From the NCBI GenBank assembly GCA_013368315.1, contig JAACJM010000014.1, positions 897,032 to 961,031 of the forward strand: a stretch of DNA of 64,000 bases, read 5' to 3'. Position numbers and translations under genes: made by a program. A model generated the notes under the pieces. It was not told where the DNA came from. It worked only from the letters and a program-made list of their open reading frames with translations, and searched no databases. Position 1 is the first letter of the stretch. Each line of letters starts with the position of its first letter. Origin of the DNA: Tetrapyrgos nigripes (taxonomy: Eukaryota; Basidiomycota; Agaricomycetes; Agaricales; Campanellaceae). Shown piece by piece: positions 10,496 to 22,300 of the stretch.

Positions 10496-13214
10496 ATGGG
10501 CAGATTATCCGACGCCGATGTCTATGCCTCCCAGCTTCTTCGCTGCCATCATGGATATCCACTTTGGATACCTAGGCCCTACGAGTCGCTCCCTGAGCTC
10601 TACCGACTGACTGGAACAAGTCTGGCAGATGTTGGGCGCATCACCCCCGATGGCCATTTTCATTTCCTGTTCAACGCTCTCGCTCCCGCAGACAATCCCG
10701 TCAATGAACGTGGTGTTCCTGATGACTTTAAGCCACTGGTCTTCGATAACAGAGTTCTCAGGGACGTCGATTTTCACCGACCACATAAACCTATCTACAC
10801 CATAGGGACCAAGTGTTATGAAATGGCTGCTGATGCAACAGCTCAGATAATGTGGGTGCTCAGACTCTTCCCGATATCCAAGGTACTCATTCGGAACCAG
10901 GGGAATGCCTCCTGAAGGGGGCAGTGGCATTGAACTGAAGTTTGAGGATAGGGAAGGAGCGCTCTTAATCCTTCCAGAAGGTGCAGCCAGAGTCGACGTG
11001 GAGAGCGTAATCCCATTCCGCCAGTATGCGCACCGACATTGCGAGAGCTGGTATCGTTTTGCTGAGTCTCGCGGCATCGAAGTAGAGAACGGGTCCCTCT
11101 ATTTCGTGACTGGTTACGACAAAACGAGTTCATGGGAAAATGCCGTCTTTTCCAACTCATCGCGGGCGGCGTCTGTTTCTTTAAAATTGACCTCAGGCAT
11201 TGGTCCAGGAGGCAAACTACAGCTATCGCAAGCCTCCAATCGTATAACTCCGGTTACAACAGGTTGTTCTTCACCTAATTGTAGAATGAACCAGTCCGTC
11301 TTTATACGCGGGTTCAAGATTACCCTTCGTTCCACAGCTAGATCGGTATTCCAATCATCTATCAAACTGATCAATCTTTCCAGCGGTAGCCTCAAGGATC
11401 TTAAACCCAAGGACGTCATTGCCCGAGGTGGCCCAGTCATCTCAAATTGACACTCCTTGTCCAGGTCACAATCTTCGTCTTCTTCTTCAACACGTAGCAA
11501 TGGCAGTGACGAATCTTCACATTCTCGGTCATCAAGAGTGGCATGGCCAAATTTCACGTCCCCATCCAATTCCAATCGGAATGATTCGTCGAGGCAGCGA
11601 GGAAGAGTCGTCGCCTATTCGGATAGCGGCTTCGCTATCTCGGAGGATGACCTTGGTGTGGATCATTCTTCTGATAGTATATGTGATAACAAGGACGACG
11701 AATTTGGAGGTCCAACTAGTGTAAGTTTAAGCTTCTTCTGACACTAAAACTTGCTGATCTTTGCGTTCTTAGCTGCACCATCCTTCCAACATCCTCAACG
11801 ACTATCTCCTGGAGCAGATTGTAGGTCTCATCATGGGAACGTTCTATTCTCCGCTAACCTTATGTAGCCAGATTGCAAGGTAGCTATCACACATGACAAC
11901 GACTGGTGTCAGCTACTGGAAGAGGTGAAGTGGTCTAACTGCTCTTTTCCTCGTTGAATTGTCTGACCGAACACATACAGTGCGATTCGGGAATGTCCCT
12001 GGATGATGAGCTGATTGCCAAAGCAATGTCCAAATACGACATCGTCACCGAGGGTGGTCAGTAAATGCTTTCCTTTCATGATATTCTTGATCACGCAAAG
12101 AACTGAATGTTCTCCCCAGGCTGTGCTTTCTTCGAAAGACCGACAGTTCCTACCATTTCCACTTCAAATCCGTCAAAATCAAACGTAAGACTGCAGGCAG
12201 ATGAACAGTCAAAGGACCCAGAAAGTTCAGTCATGAATGAAGGGACCTCCAACACCCCCTCAGATATTGTACCCATCATGACCTCCCAACAAAACTCGTC
12301 CTCAAACGAGTCTGGCAATCATCACCCTACGAGGAACCCTGTAAGGTTCACCAATACCTGCCAAATTTCGTTCCTCTAATTATTTTTTTGAAGATGGTAT
12401 GTACGAATTGCAAGGCCAGGAAGATTAAGGTGTGTGACCGGCACGGTCTGAAGTCGTGTTTTAGTGCCTCAATGTCTTTCCACAGTGCGAATCGAACAGA
12501 GAATTCCCCAACCGTCCTTGTCAACGCTGCGCGAACGGAAAATTACGCTGTGAATATGTCGTCATTTCCCATCCTCCTCCTCCTCCCACCACAAGTCAGA
12601 ACTCCCATCACAGAAATTCCTCGACTTCCAGTGCATCATTCACAGCGAATCCATACACTCGAGCGCCAAATGCTCCGCCTGTGCCATCGGCTTTACGTTA
12701 CTCCCCCCTCTCCTTGACTTCCAGTGCATCACTCACAGCGAAAAGTCCACACACTCTAGCGCCAAATGTTCCGCATGTGCCATCGATTTTACGTTACTCC
12801 CCCCTCTCCTACACATCCACGTCTAGAAGTCCAAGGCCAGATATGGACTACAGCTCTCGTACACAAAGTCCTTATCCTACCTCGATCGTTTCACCGCGCT
12901 TTAGCTACGCGTCTCGGGAAACGAGCTCACCAGCCTTCTACGATGCATATTACTCCTCAGGTTCCAACCACGATCCTACTACAACTGGCATGTCCGCGAT
13001 GTCACACGTGGAGTCGAACATGGACATCGACTTCGATTCGTCTTCAACGATACCACGAAATCCACCTCATTCTTTTCCCGTCGGCATGGAATACTCGGGG
13101 CAATATCTTGACCAGAGTTACCTTGACTGGGGTAGTAATGTCCCTCCGCAAAACAATTTGTCTCAGGAACCCTACTTTCCAAGGTACGCTGTATCGACAT
13201 CGCGACCCTCCTGA
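10496..13214 (+). CDS. uncharacterised agaricomycete protein joined to a Zn2Cys6 DNA-binding domain
   Basis: The first exon opens MGRLSDADVYASQLL with HGYPLWIPRP and HFLFNALAPADNPVN, the N-terminus of a large agaricomycete family of unknown function. Its other hallmarks follow: EGALLILPEGAAR, GSLYFVTGYDK and VFIRGFKI. In-frame exons 11,773-11,820, 11,868-11,924, 11,981-12,056 and 12,120-12,340 encode HHPSNILNDYLLEQ, VAITHDNDWCQLLEE and the segment up to a Ser-rich linker. Across phase-0 introns, exons 12,394-12,429 and 12,486 onward encode six cysteines spaced CX2CX6CX10CX2CX6C with KARKIKC, a canonical fungal Zn2Cys6 cluster. A Ser/Pro-rich tail follows. Two joins are unresolved: a frame change at about 10,840-10,910 and one at about 11,440-11,460. 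An alternative 3' splice near 13,182 would change the last residues. If it is one protein, it is a nuclear regulator; two genes remain possible. Confidence 0.65.
12621..12806 (+). repeat. 93-bp in-frame tandem duplication in the Zn2Cys6 protein tail
   Basis: Two adjacent 93-bp units (from about 12,621 and 12,714) differ at a few positions. Both keep the frame and encode a 31-residue block, with SSASFTANPYTRAPN versus SSASLTAKSPHTLAPN and RYSPLS in both. A multiple of three and preserved frame support this stretch being translated. Confidence 0.85.
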
Positions 13215-14007
13215 TCATTATTGAATAGTCTTTATCAGTGACTGTCACTGCATGGGATTGGAATGTACATGTGGAAGACGCAGGTCAGTGGCAAATGTAG
13301 TAAATGTCTTGCATGAACCTGACGCGGGCGTCTGCATCTACAGATCTTCCAGTTTTTAGTTCTGTCTCTCTATACATCTGATGCCCTCCTTTGTGGTCGC
13401 CAGTGGAAATCTACGATGATGAAATTTTGTATCCTGGACCAAGTTGATGGCATCGTAGCGAGTTTAAAATCCATGGAGCCTGCGTTGGATCTTTGAAAAT
13501 ATTTCAATTGCAATCTTCGAAGACCACAAGAAGATTAGATTTGTTATTTTTGGTCCAGTGTCAAAATCGTCATTTTCTTTCCCCCTGATGGCTCCTTGAT
13601 GGTAGACTTAGCATCTTCGACCGCGTCATGTTTGAAGAGTGGATCAAATATCCCGAGGCCTGAGACTGCATTCTGGACGTTTTTGTTTCTTTGCAACTTC
13701 GGTGCTCGGTATATTTACTTACATCAATTCATGCAACAACGCAATGGGACTGTTCGTGGGTCAGTGACCACCGAACTCGCCATCAATTTGACCTTTTTTT
13801 CAAAGCTAACCCGCCAGTCTGCTTGAGTGTATCAACCGGAAAGAGACTTAAGAGCAGCAGAAGGATGTACAAGAACATGAGTGGTAGACAGTGCCAATAC
13901 ATAGTTGGACGAATTGGAATGACAATAATTGATGGCAAAATCATGCAACTTGTGGATACAGAGTCTATAAATATTTACATGTATAGGTCAAGTCCTCAAC
14001 TTTGTCG
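13215..14007. other. intergenic stretch; right part is duplicated DUF6535 3' flank
   Basis: No gene seen. From about 13,785 the sequence resembles about 430-560 (shared TTTCAAAGCTAAC and GAGCAGCAGAAG segments). This is the downstream flank of the pseudogene and part of the segmental duplication. Confidence 0.55.
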
Positions 14008-17007
14008 TTACTGAGAAATGGGTGATTCTTCCACAGCGCTAGCTCCTTGAATAACCTCCATACATCTAGCAAGACAGACATCCTCATACCACACTATGCC
14101 ATTGAACTTGGCATTGTTTTTGTGAAGCTGTATGGCTTCTGCCAGGATCTTCGCACTCTCTATATCCGTGATCCAGCACCAGTTGATGCTGAGACACCAA
14201 ATGTAATTGTGGAAGAGCCTTGACCTTGAAGATTCCTTGGGCTGGTTCCAGGGACGGAAAGACATCAGTTCCATAACACTCTTTGCAAAATTAAGTTGAA
14301 CTATCCCATATATATGTCCTTGGTACATTCTAATTGAGTGGTAGATGTTGGTCCAGTCACCGAAAAATAGGTTATTTGTTTCGCTAGTCATGATGTTGAT
14401 GTATTTGGCAGTAATGAGAAGATGCATGGATACCACATAACCTTGGATATCGGTGACCCAGTGCTGGTACACATCAACCGGGCAGGGTAATGGACATTCA
14501 GGAACAGGCATCTCAGGTAACAGCCTGTAACTGAGGGCATGTATATTAACCATGGTTGGGGTAATGAAGGAGGAAATGCCATGACTATTCAATATATCGT
14601 AGCCACGCGAAAGATATTCCAGTTTCTTGATGATGTCTTTACAGAGGATGCGTTCAGTACCTGTTGACACTAAGAACCACCAGCGGTGCTGAGTCAAGTT
14701 GGTAGATGCTGTTGGGATGAGTCTGAAAATTCCCTTTGCGAATGACAATAACCGAGGGGATACCGTGGACTCGTTGTAACCCATGCTGAGATATGCTCTA
14801 TCCAACCCAAGTACACACCAGTTAGCGAGGTCGCCAGTGGGATCACTGCTAAGATCCAGAAATATGCACTCTTCCAAATGACAAGCCGGGTCACTCTTTA
14901 TGAACAGACTCCTCTGATCAACGGTGCAGTTATAGAGATACTTGTATAATACAACCCTGGACTCGAGGGCTCCAGGAAAATGCAATGCTGATTTGGTTGA
15001 GAATAAAAGCCTGAACACCAGAGTGAAGAGTTCAGGTGGAACAGACCTAGGGTCTGTCGAGGTGCTCTGAAGCAGATAGGTAGCCTGAGCTTCATCTTCC
15101 TCTATGTCGAGAGATTGGTCAAAGACATTGAGTGTTGGCATGCTTGAGTGAATAAGGATGGAAGTCCTATCCATTTCAAAAGGTACTAAGGTGGTGCCTG
15201 TGGCCCTTGAGAGGAACTGACTGAGCACAGATATCAGTGCGGCTTTCCAGCGTGACATGTCCATGAGTTGCACTGGACCAGAGCAGCAGCTTCAGTTTCT
15301 GTCATCCCCGATCTGGAAGTCCGAAGCACTCTGAAGAGTGCTGTCAAGTTGCTTGAAGTGGTGTATAAATCTCTTCGAGGTCCAATCAATGTCTCCTCAA
15401 GACAGGTTGGTAAAGATGGACCTGACTTCTCCAAGTCGCTCAGTGCATGTCTTCTGGGAAGACAGAACCTCATCCATCCATCCAATGCACTGCCTGAAGC
15501 CCTGTGCTCTGCTGGTTCGTAACACTGCAATTGTCGAGATGAGGTAACATTTTGGTAAGGAAGGTGAAGAAGACAGTAATTCCAGCAGGTCACGCTGAAA
15601 CCAGAAGACCGGATATCGGCTGAAGTAGGACCCTACATTCTCCTTCTCCTTCTTGCTGTGTTGAATGACTAAGCAAGCGAGGGAGTTGAGGGTGGAAAGG
15701 CAAAGCTGCATGGCGCGAGCTCGCTGTTGAGGGTCTCCTGCCAAGGATCCAGAGGCTGAAATGACATTGTGTATACGAGATATCATGCTATTTTTGGGAT
15801 TCAGCGACTGAATAAGAGGGGTGACAATTGCGAAATTTTCGAGGCACATGCCGCTAGCTTGTGGACTGGTGATGGCTTCAGAGACGGCCTTGAACATGGG
15901 GACAAGTTCTGTATCATGATCCAACAATTTCATCATAAACTCCATACATTGACCATCATGTTCTGGTGATTTGCGCAGTGACTTCTCGATCATTGCCTCA
16001 GTAAGGCTGAGGTCGCCGGCCAAACCATGCTTTCGCACAGCAAAGCCATTGGCTATGCGCCAAAAAAAAATCGGAGAGCGGGGTACGATAGGGTGTGTCA
16101 AGGGATAGCAATGGATGGAGTGTGAGAGCTGAATAGACAAACACGAAGATGAACAACACGCATGCCATGAGGATTGTGAGAGGGAGATTCACTGGTAGCA
16201 GGAATGTGACTAAACCAGCGAAGAAAAGGAATAGGGAGATATGCAGCAGAATTGGGATGACATCCACAAATGTGTGCATCCCAAAATGTTGCAGTCCAAA
16301 GTAGGAGAATGCAAGGACTCTCGCTTGAATGACAGGCGAAGGCCACATTGTGGTCTTGTGCAAAAAGTCTCAAGTCCACTGTTGTATGAATGTCGCCAAC
16401 AGTGAACAAGTGAGGGCTAATGCGAGACTGAGAAACCAAAGCATGTTGCAAATCAAGGATGATGCCATGGGTTTGAAGGACGTATCAGGAGGTTCAAACA
16501 TCGTAGCTGTCCCATTTGATATGGACGCGAGTTGCAAAGATATGGTGGTGAGAAGGGATGTGGTTAGATCTGCTGGATCCAGCTGTAGCTTTTTGTAGCT
16601 CTCGACGATGAGGGGGGTAAGAGTGGCCAAATAAAGAGTGGACTAGGACTTTTTTTCAGGAGGCTAAAGTGATATAAGAATAAAAAGAGACGCACAAAAA
16701 GTAGCATTCCTTCCATGTCACCTTTCCAACCTTCCAAAAGAGTCTTGTCGTATTCATGGGCTTGGCTGATGTACATATTCCAGAGCTTGAAACATGCATC
16801 ATCATCTGAAGTTGGTTTGAACCGTCCTGGATGTTCTTTGTGTGCTTCATCAGAAACACGTTATCATATGTAAAAGCTGGTTCACTTACCAACACCATTA
16901 GTATCAGGCTGCTTCTCATTCTTTTCCAAGTCCTGGAGCTGAGACGAGGGAACACTGGTAGTAGGCATAGATGGGAGCTGAGACGGGGGAGCACTGTTAG
17001 TAGGCAT
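14008..17007 (-). pseudogene. DUF6535-type membrane protein, inactivated paralogue
   Basis: This is a full-length relative of the gene at 656-3615 with the same exon plan: exons 17,007-16,890, 16,826-16,696 and 16,642-14,008, and the same splice sites. Exon 1 carries a 39-bp in-frame duplication, so the MPT-S-x-PS-QL start occurs twice. Four lesions break the last exon: a TGA at 16,370-16,372 where the intact copy has CGA; an extra base in a run of nine A at 16,062-16,070; a second TGA at 15,397-15,399, again opposite CGA; and a deletion of about 20 bp plus local scrambling near 15,270-15,300. Otherwise the sequence remains close to the intact copy, so inactivation looks fairly recent. A translated protein would stop after the first predicted membrane segment. 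Confidence 0.9.
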
Positions 17008-17138
17008 CAATGGGTAGTTTTCAGTGTGTCTTCACCGAGTTGGATTACAAAGGTGAAGCAGCAAGGAATCAATGCAGTGTTTCATGCACATGGCGAAGCA
17101 ATGTACTCAAGACAGGATGCATGTTTGGGTGCTGTTGA

Positions 17139-17152
17139 GTATATAAATGGCC
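17139..17152 (-). promoter_or_regulatory. TATA-like box of the DUF6535 pseudogene
   Basis: GTATATAAATGGCC on the plus strand, the counterpart of the box near 3,726, about 135 bp upstream of the pseudogene start. Confidence 0.4.
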
Positions 17153-17260
17153 ATCACTTCACATGGAAATAACGGTGAGGAGTTGTGTCAGTGGCGAAAG
17201 GTGAAAGGCATGTTGGATAGATAGGAGGAAAGGTATGATATGTGGTACTGTAAAACTGCC

Positions 17261-17310
17261 CCTTAGGGTTGACCAGGTTTGGTCTCAACCAAAGATCCTG
17301 GTCAACTTCT
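17261..17310 (+). repeat. left terminal inverted repeat
   Basis: Fifty bases starting CCTTAGGGTTGACC are the exact reverse complement of 34,706-34,755. Similarity continues inward after a 3-bp indel (CTAGTATAGGTAG). Confidence 0.9.
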
Positions 17311-17390
17311 TCTAGTATAGGTAGTACATTGTAATTTGTCAATAGCTACAATACACACTATTTTGAAGTCCAAAATAATCAAAATACATA

Positions 17391-17775
17391 TGTAGACCAC
17401 TCGGTCAACGTTGGTCAAGCCTTGGTCAACATCTGGAGGAAAAATAGAAATGAAAGCAAAGAAAGTATGAATGAAGCCCTGGTCAACCTTGGTCAAGCTT
17501 TGGTCAACCTCTCATGCAGAAAACAAGACCAGGAAAGAGAGATAAGTCCAAGAAGTCCTGGTCATCCTTGGTCAACCTCCCCAGCACAAAAAAAGATGAG
17601 TGCGGGGTGATCACCCCTCCGGCAGAAAACAAGACGAGAGCGCAAAAAAGTCCCTAAAGCCCTGGTCAACTATGGTCAACCCTTGGTCAATCTCTGAAAG
17701 CGCCAAAAAGATGAAGAAAAGGGAAATAGTTCTGAGAGCCCTGCCCAACCTTGGTCAACCCCTGGTCAACTTGGC
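17391..17775. repeat. left subterminal TTGGTCAAC array
   Basis: More than ten variants of GGTCAACC(T)TTGGTCAA occur here, usually in pairs about 10 bp apart and separated by A-rich spacers of about 50 bp with AAAGA/ACAAGAC. Such subterminal arrays are typical binding sites of DNA-transposon transposases. The frames running through it are not convincing genes. Confidence 0.8.
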
Positions 17776-17802
17776 GGAGAAGCTTCAGCGTAGGAAAATA
17801 AC

Positions 17803-18465
17803 TCAAAGGCACCCTACGCGTCCCGTCTCTACAAGGTGCCTCGCCATGTTGATGACGGTGCAGACATCATTGAAGCCAAAACCAGGGTTCATAGCGAATT
17901 CCTCCCGGTGGTTTACGGCGCAATCTGGGCATGGCCCCTGGATTTTCATTGCATACTGGAGGATTTGACAGTGGGCTTCAGACTCTGCAATCACCATGAG
18001 TTATAGAGATAAGGTAAAGAACACTTGCCCGACTCACCAACGGCATATGCTGTTGCCCTGCCGTTTATCTGCACCAAATACACCAGAGTAAAACTCTTTG
18101 ACTCATGCTTTCACCTCCATTCCCTCAGTCTGGTTTCCGGTGCGCGTCCAGTCATGCCGATTTTGTAGTTTGCTCTCCCGCTACCGTCGTTGAAGGCCAG
18201 GGCGTATACTGAGCAAGTGGTATGAGATGTGGAGACGTCTGCAAAGCAACCCCGAAAGACGTGAAACTTGGGGATATCAGCCGAAAAGAATGTTGACAGG
18301 CCAGAGCTGAAATACCATGCATTGCTGGACAACCGTTGACATCACCATATCGCCCTTGTTTTCGGACATCTCAGTGTCCAAATCTACCGACTCTACTCCC
18401 ACGAAGTCCAGGTTCTCATCTACTAACAATGCTGTCAGTTGGTCTCTAGCCAACTCTGAAGACAT
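17803..18465 (-). CDS. T5orf172/Mug113-like (GIY-YIG-related) domain protein
   Basis: The minus-strand start at 18,465 opens MSSELARDQLTALLVDENLD. A phase-0 intron from about 18,315 leads to FHVFRGCFADVS, then CSVYALAFNDGSGRANYKIG and RAPETRLREW. The KIGxT...RLREW pattern is the core of the T5orf172/Mug113 family, related to GIY-YIG nucleases. A further intron leads to HMPL, then ESEAHCQILQYAMK and CPDCAVNHREEF, matching the later Cys/His part of the family, and a stop at 17,803. The gene lies between the left subterminal array and the transposase and reads in the same direction. Its role is unknown; a DNA-cleaving accessory function is possible. The second splice junction is my inference. 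Confidence 0.55.
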
Positions 18466-18499
18466 TGTGGTGTTGTGGAAGGCAGTGAGAGATATGGGA

Positions 18500-18700
18500 T
18501 GACCTGATGCCTGAGATGCTGAGTCCGCACTTGGAGGATGCTGCGTCGGTGTTCGAGGATGAGTAGTCGTTGGAGGGTGCTGAGTCCGGGTTGGAGCACG
18601 CTATGACGATGTAGGACAACGTTCAGCTCAGTGGGTATTGGAAGATGGTGAGTTTTTGTTGGAGAATGCTGAGCTTGGAAGATGCTCAGTCGGTGTTTGT
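18500..18700. repeat. TTGGAGGATGCTGAGTC-type repeats
   Basis: Several imperfect copies of GGAGGATGCTGAGTCCG and TTGGAGCACGCT occur here. The reverse complement of the same words (GACTCAGCATCCTCC) fills about 33,990-34,140 in the right arm, so they belong to the element and not to a gene. Confidence 0.65.
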
Positions 18701-19355
18701 CGTTGTTACATCGACGCGTCTCTTTCTCTCCTGCTTCTCCTCGCTTTTACATTCCCTTTCTCTAGCTTTTTCAGCCCTCACTCCCCGTACCCTCATGCGA
18801 CTGCAAGGATGAAAGGATTGAGCAAGAGGGAGAAGGGAGGCTGCCGTTAGAGGTGTTATGCTCAAAAGGAAGGACGGGGGAGGATGGGTGCCTGTGTAGC
18901 AGTGAAGGAGGATATTTGGAACGAGAAGACACGGGCGAGGACTGTCCGCATTACTGCAAGACCCAGACTACGGCTACCGCCAAGACTGCGACCGATTTGA
19001 AAGGAAAAGGCAAGGGACAGGTACGTTTTTTTCCCTCTTCTTTCGCTTAGCTCTGATCCTAACCCTCCCACATCTGTCCTATACATAACGCTGTCCAGTG
19101 CTCCAAGAACAGTCCGGTTCTATGACGGAACACCCTCGCTGACGTCTTTGTTCTCGACCTCAAACAACTAAGCCTGCTCTCTAGCTTCAGCTTCGACGGC
19201 GGGACTGGACTCGACAGCAGATTCATCCCCAACAGCTGTGTTCGTCTCACAAGTCGAATCGGCGGCAATGGATCCAGGTGCAGTGAGGGTATCCTTCTCC
19301 TTCTCTCTTCACCTTTCTCTTCTCCTCTCCCTACATCTTTCCCCTTCCACAACCT
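18701..19355. other. gene-free stretch inside the element
   Basis: Pyrimidine-rich sequence on the plus strand. The short frames lack motifs. It separates the stop of the transposase gene (19,356) from the T5orf172-like gene and probably contains the transposase 3' UTR. Confidence 0.45.
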
Positions 19356-22300
19356 CTACCGACCTCTCACACGACCTCTACTGCGTCCGCCACGTCCACC
19401 GTTATCCTGAAAAACGTCCCCTTCCGATTCCAACAAGCCATCACGGTCAGTAGTACCGGTCTCAATGCCATCCCCACCCCGTCTCTGCTGCCGACCCGAT
19501 CCCTCACCACTGCGACCTAGAGAACGTCCTGTTTTGGTTTCCGAAGTTTTATCACCATCCCCCACGTTCTTCCGCCTATGGAGTCTGCTGTTGTCTTCAA
19601 CAGACTCTCTTCTGCGCTTCTCTCTCGCTCCACCTTCACCAATTACTTGCTCATCGTCGGTCTCCAAGTCATCCTCATCATCACTGCCAACATCACTCTC
19701 AACATCCTCTACTGTTTCCTCTTCTATACATTCATCATTCTTGTAAGCCGAGTCATCTTCAATCGGAGGAATTGTATCTGTTGGGTCAATAAAGGGGGGC
19801 CGAGCACTGACATGCTTTGGTTAGTACACAGAACAATAGAAGAGTTTTGTTCCCGAACCTTGTTATCATTGAGAAACGCTTCCTTTCCTCTTGACGGAAG
19901 ATAAGAACCTGATCAGACAGTTTTTTCCCTTCAGGGATAACCCTCAGCCCAATGTCAATGGTGGCTGCCATTTCAAACAATTTCTGACATTCGCTCTTTA
20001 GCACGCTGTACATCGCAGCCTGCTTTCATGCATATGCCACATGACCAGGCTTGCCTCTCTCTTCCCAAGTCTTGCCCAAGTCTGTCCAGACTTCCATGTA
20101 CTTCCCAAAAGCCCTGATCGCACGATGAAACTCGGCGTGCTTGATCTCGACTTGCTCCTGCCACCTTTCCATCATGGCCTCGTCGCGGAAAAATTGAACC
20201 TTCTTGTCTGTGTGAAAAAGATCAGCGGTCGAAGAAACTAGGACGACATGACGCAAGACCTACTTTCTTCAATGAAGTCATCCATCTGCTCATCTGTGAA
20301 GTCGGCCCTCGGACGGACTCTCCACAGTAGCCCGTCATCTTCGTCGTCCTCCAAAGGCTCTTCATCTTCCTGCTCGGCCAGCTCTTCCAAGGCCTTCTCC
20401 TTTCCTTTCGAACTCTTCATCTTCCTGGGTGATACTGCTGGAGCTTTCAGCTTCACTAAAGTAGCTGCTCAGTGATTGAAACAGCGTTGCACCATGAAAA
20501 ATTACCCACCGGCCCTTCGGGAACTCTGAGTTCCTACAACTATACAGGCAATTAGCAAAGGAGGCTCGACTAGAATAGACATTGTCTCGTACCAGGAAGG
20601 TCCTCATGTTCCTCCAGGTCAGCACTTGCTTGCTCAGCAGTAGACTCTCGTGTGTTGCCATGTCGGGCACTAGATATCCATAATCTTCCATCCTGATTTC
20701 GTGAGTCCCCGACTCGCCGTTTGTCTTCGGAAGATTTGCAGTAACAGTCCTTAAGCTGCAGCTCAGGAAAGAAAGTTGCGTCCAGCCTTCCCAATTTCTC
20801 CAAAGCTTTACGATTGCAGTTGTAGGCCTCGAGCTTGTCAGATCGTAGGTCTTGCTGAGTCTTGAGAACTTTTGATGCCTTCATATGCTGGTCTTGACCT
20901 CGATTGTGGATGACGTTCCGATGTCGCAAAGCACTGAGAATTTGAGAAATGTACTGCAGGCGGGAAATTAGGTCCGTTCCATACGCTTCGCGGAGGCGAG
21001 CTTCCTCCTCTGCCAGTGGTTCTAACCCCAGTCGTTCCCTGTCTTTAGCTGCAAAGTCTGAAGGCAGAAACAATTTCTCGTTTTCTGCGTTGACAATTTG
21101 GCTTTGGACAATATATTCCCCACATGTAGGCATGATGGTAGCTTGAGCTTCTCGCCACGCCGAGATGCGCTCGTCAAGCTTCTCCCGCTCGTTTTCCAGC
21201 TTCAACTTCTCAGAACACTCAGACTCTTTGCTGATGTAGTTCTTTGATTTTGCCGAGGTGACCTTTCGACGTAGCGGTCGTCTGGAAGGACATATTGAGA
21301 CATACAGACAGAACCGAAATGAATGATGGACTCACTGAAGTTCTTGGATCGTAATCCCTTCCATCAAGAATATCGCTATTTCACCAACGTTCTGGAGTGT
21401 TATTCCACACTGCTTGGTGTCAGTGGAGCGTTTCAATGATTCTAAAAGCTGATCTCTGGTAGGAGCTTTACAACTGGTCAGCATCCATCTTTCTTGCAGA
21501 TTGAGATTATATAACTGACCTTTAGACTGGTCATGCGCGTAAACCGAGTGGAATATCTTTTTGTTGTTTGGATCGAGTATTGGTGAGCGATCCATCTGGT
21601 TGTACTCGTTGACCTTATCTTCGCCCAGAGCTTCGCAAATGGTCAGGAAATAGTCCCGATGCTCTTGGTACAGTTGTATGGCAGCAACTAGATCGCTGTA
21701 TAATGTACTCGCTACAGAAAAAAGTTTTAGTTCAATGGAGACAATCATTGGAGTAGCACTCACCACAATTATTCTGTTTACGGAAATTCCAGTAACTTAA
21801 ATGAAAGATGATCGTATCTTCTCGTCGCCCAGGTGTCATCTGCCTGGTAGCCCCTCCTATCTGATTCAGTTCCGGCCACACCATCTCTGCTGTCTCGGCG
21901 GGAAATCTTCCGACATTGGGCTTGTAAACGTAGGCATATAGGTACATGCAGATGTCGGCATGATTCTCGACATGGACAATAGGAATACAAAATCTCGTGT
22001 TCTTGACGGCCTCGTAGACATCAGGGCAGTGTTTCTTCATCCTCGCCTTGAAATGAACGCAATAGGCACACATGGCGTCGTAACTGAGGACCTTGTCTAT
22101 TTGCTTTTCGCCAGGAAAGAGCGGTCGCAGACGTTCTGCTCTCGCATGACAAAGATCCTGGTTGCGAACCTTGGCGTGGAGAATTAGCAAAATGTCTGAC
22201 TGAACTTGTTGGCTAAACTCTTACCGTTCGCCTGCCGTTAAATTGGTCGTCGCCTCAACAAATACATGATCACACTGGCGAGAGAGAATGCCTGTTATAT

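Noticed and set aside
17391..17775. Open frames through the GGTCAAC repeats as small proteins
   Set aside because: They are by-products of a subterminal repeat array, and the mirrored right end gives different frames.
19465..19746. Serine-rich plus-strand frames
   Set aside because: They are antisense to the acidic and Arg/Gly-rich tail of the transposase, whose frame continues across introns from the core domain.
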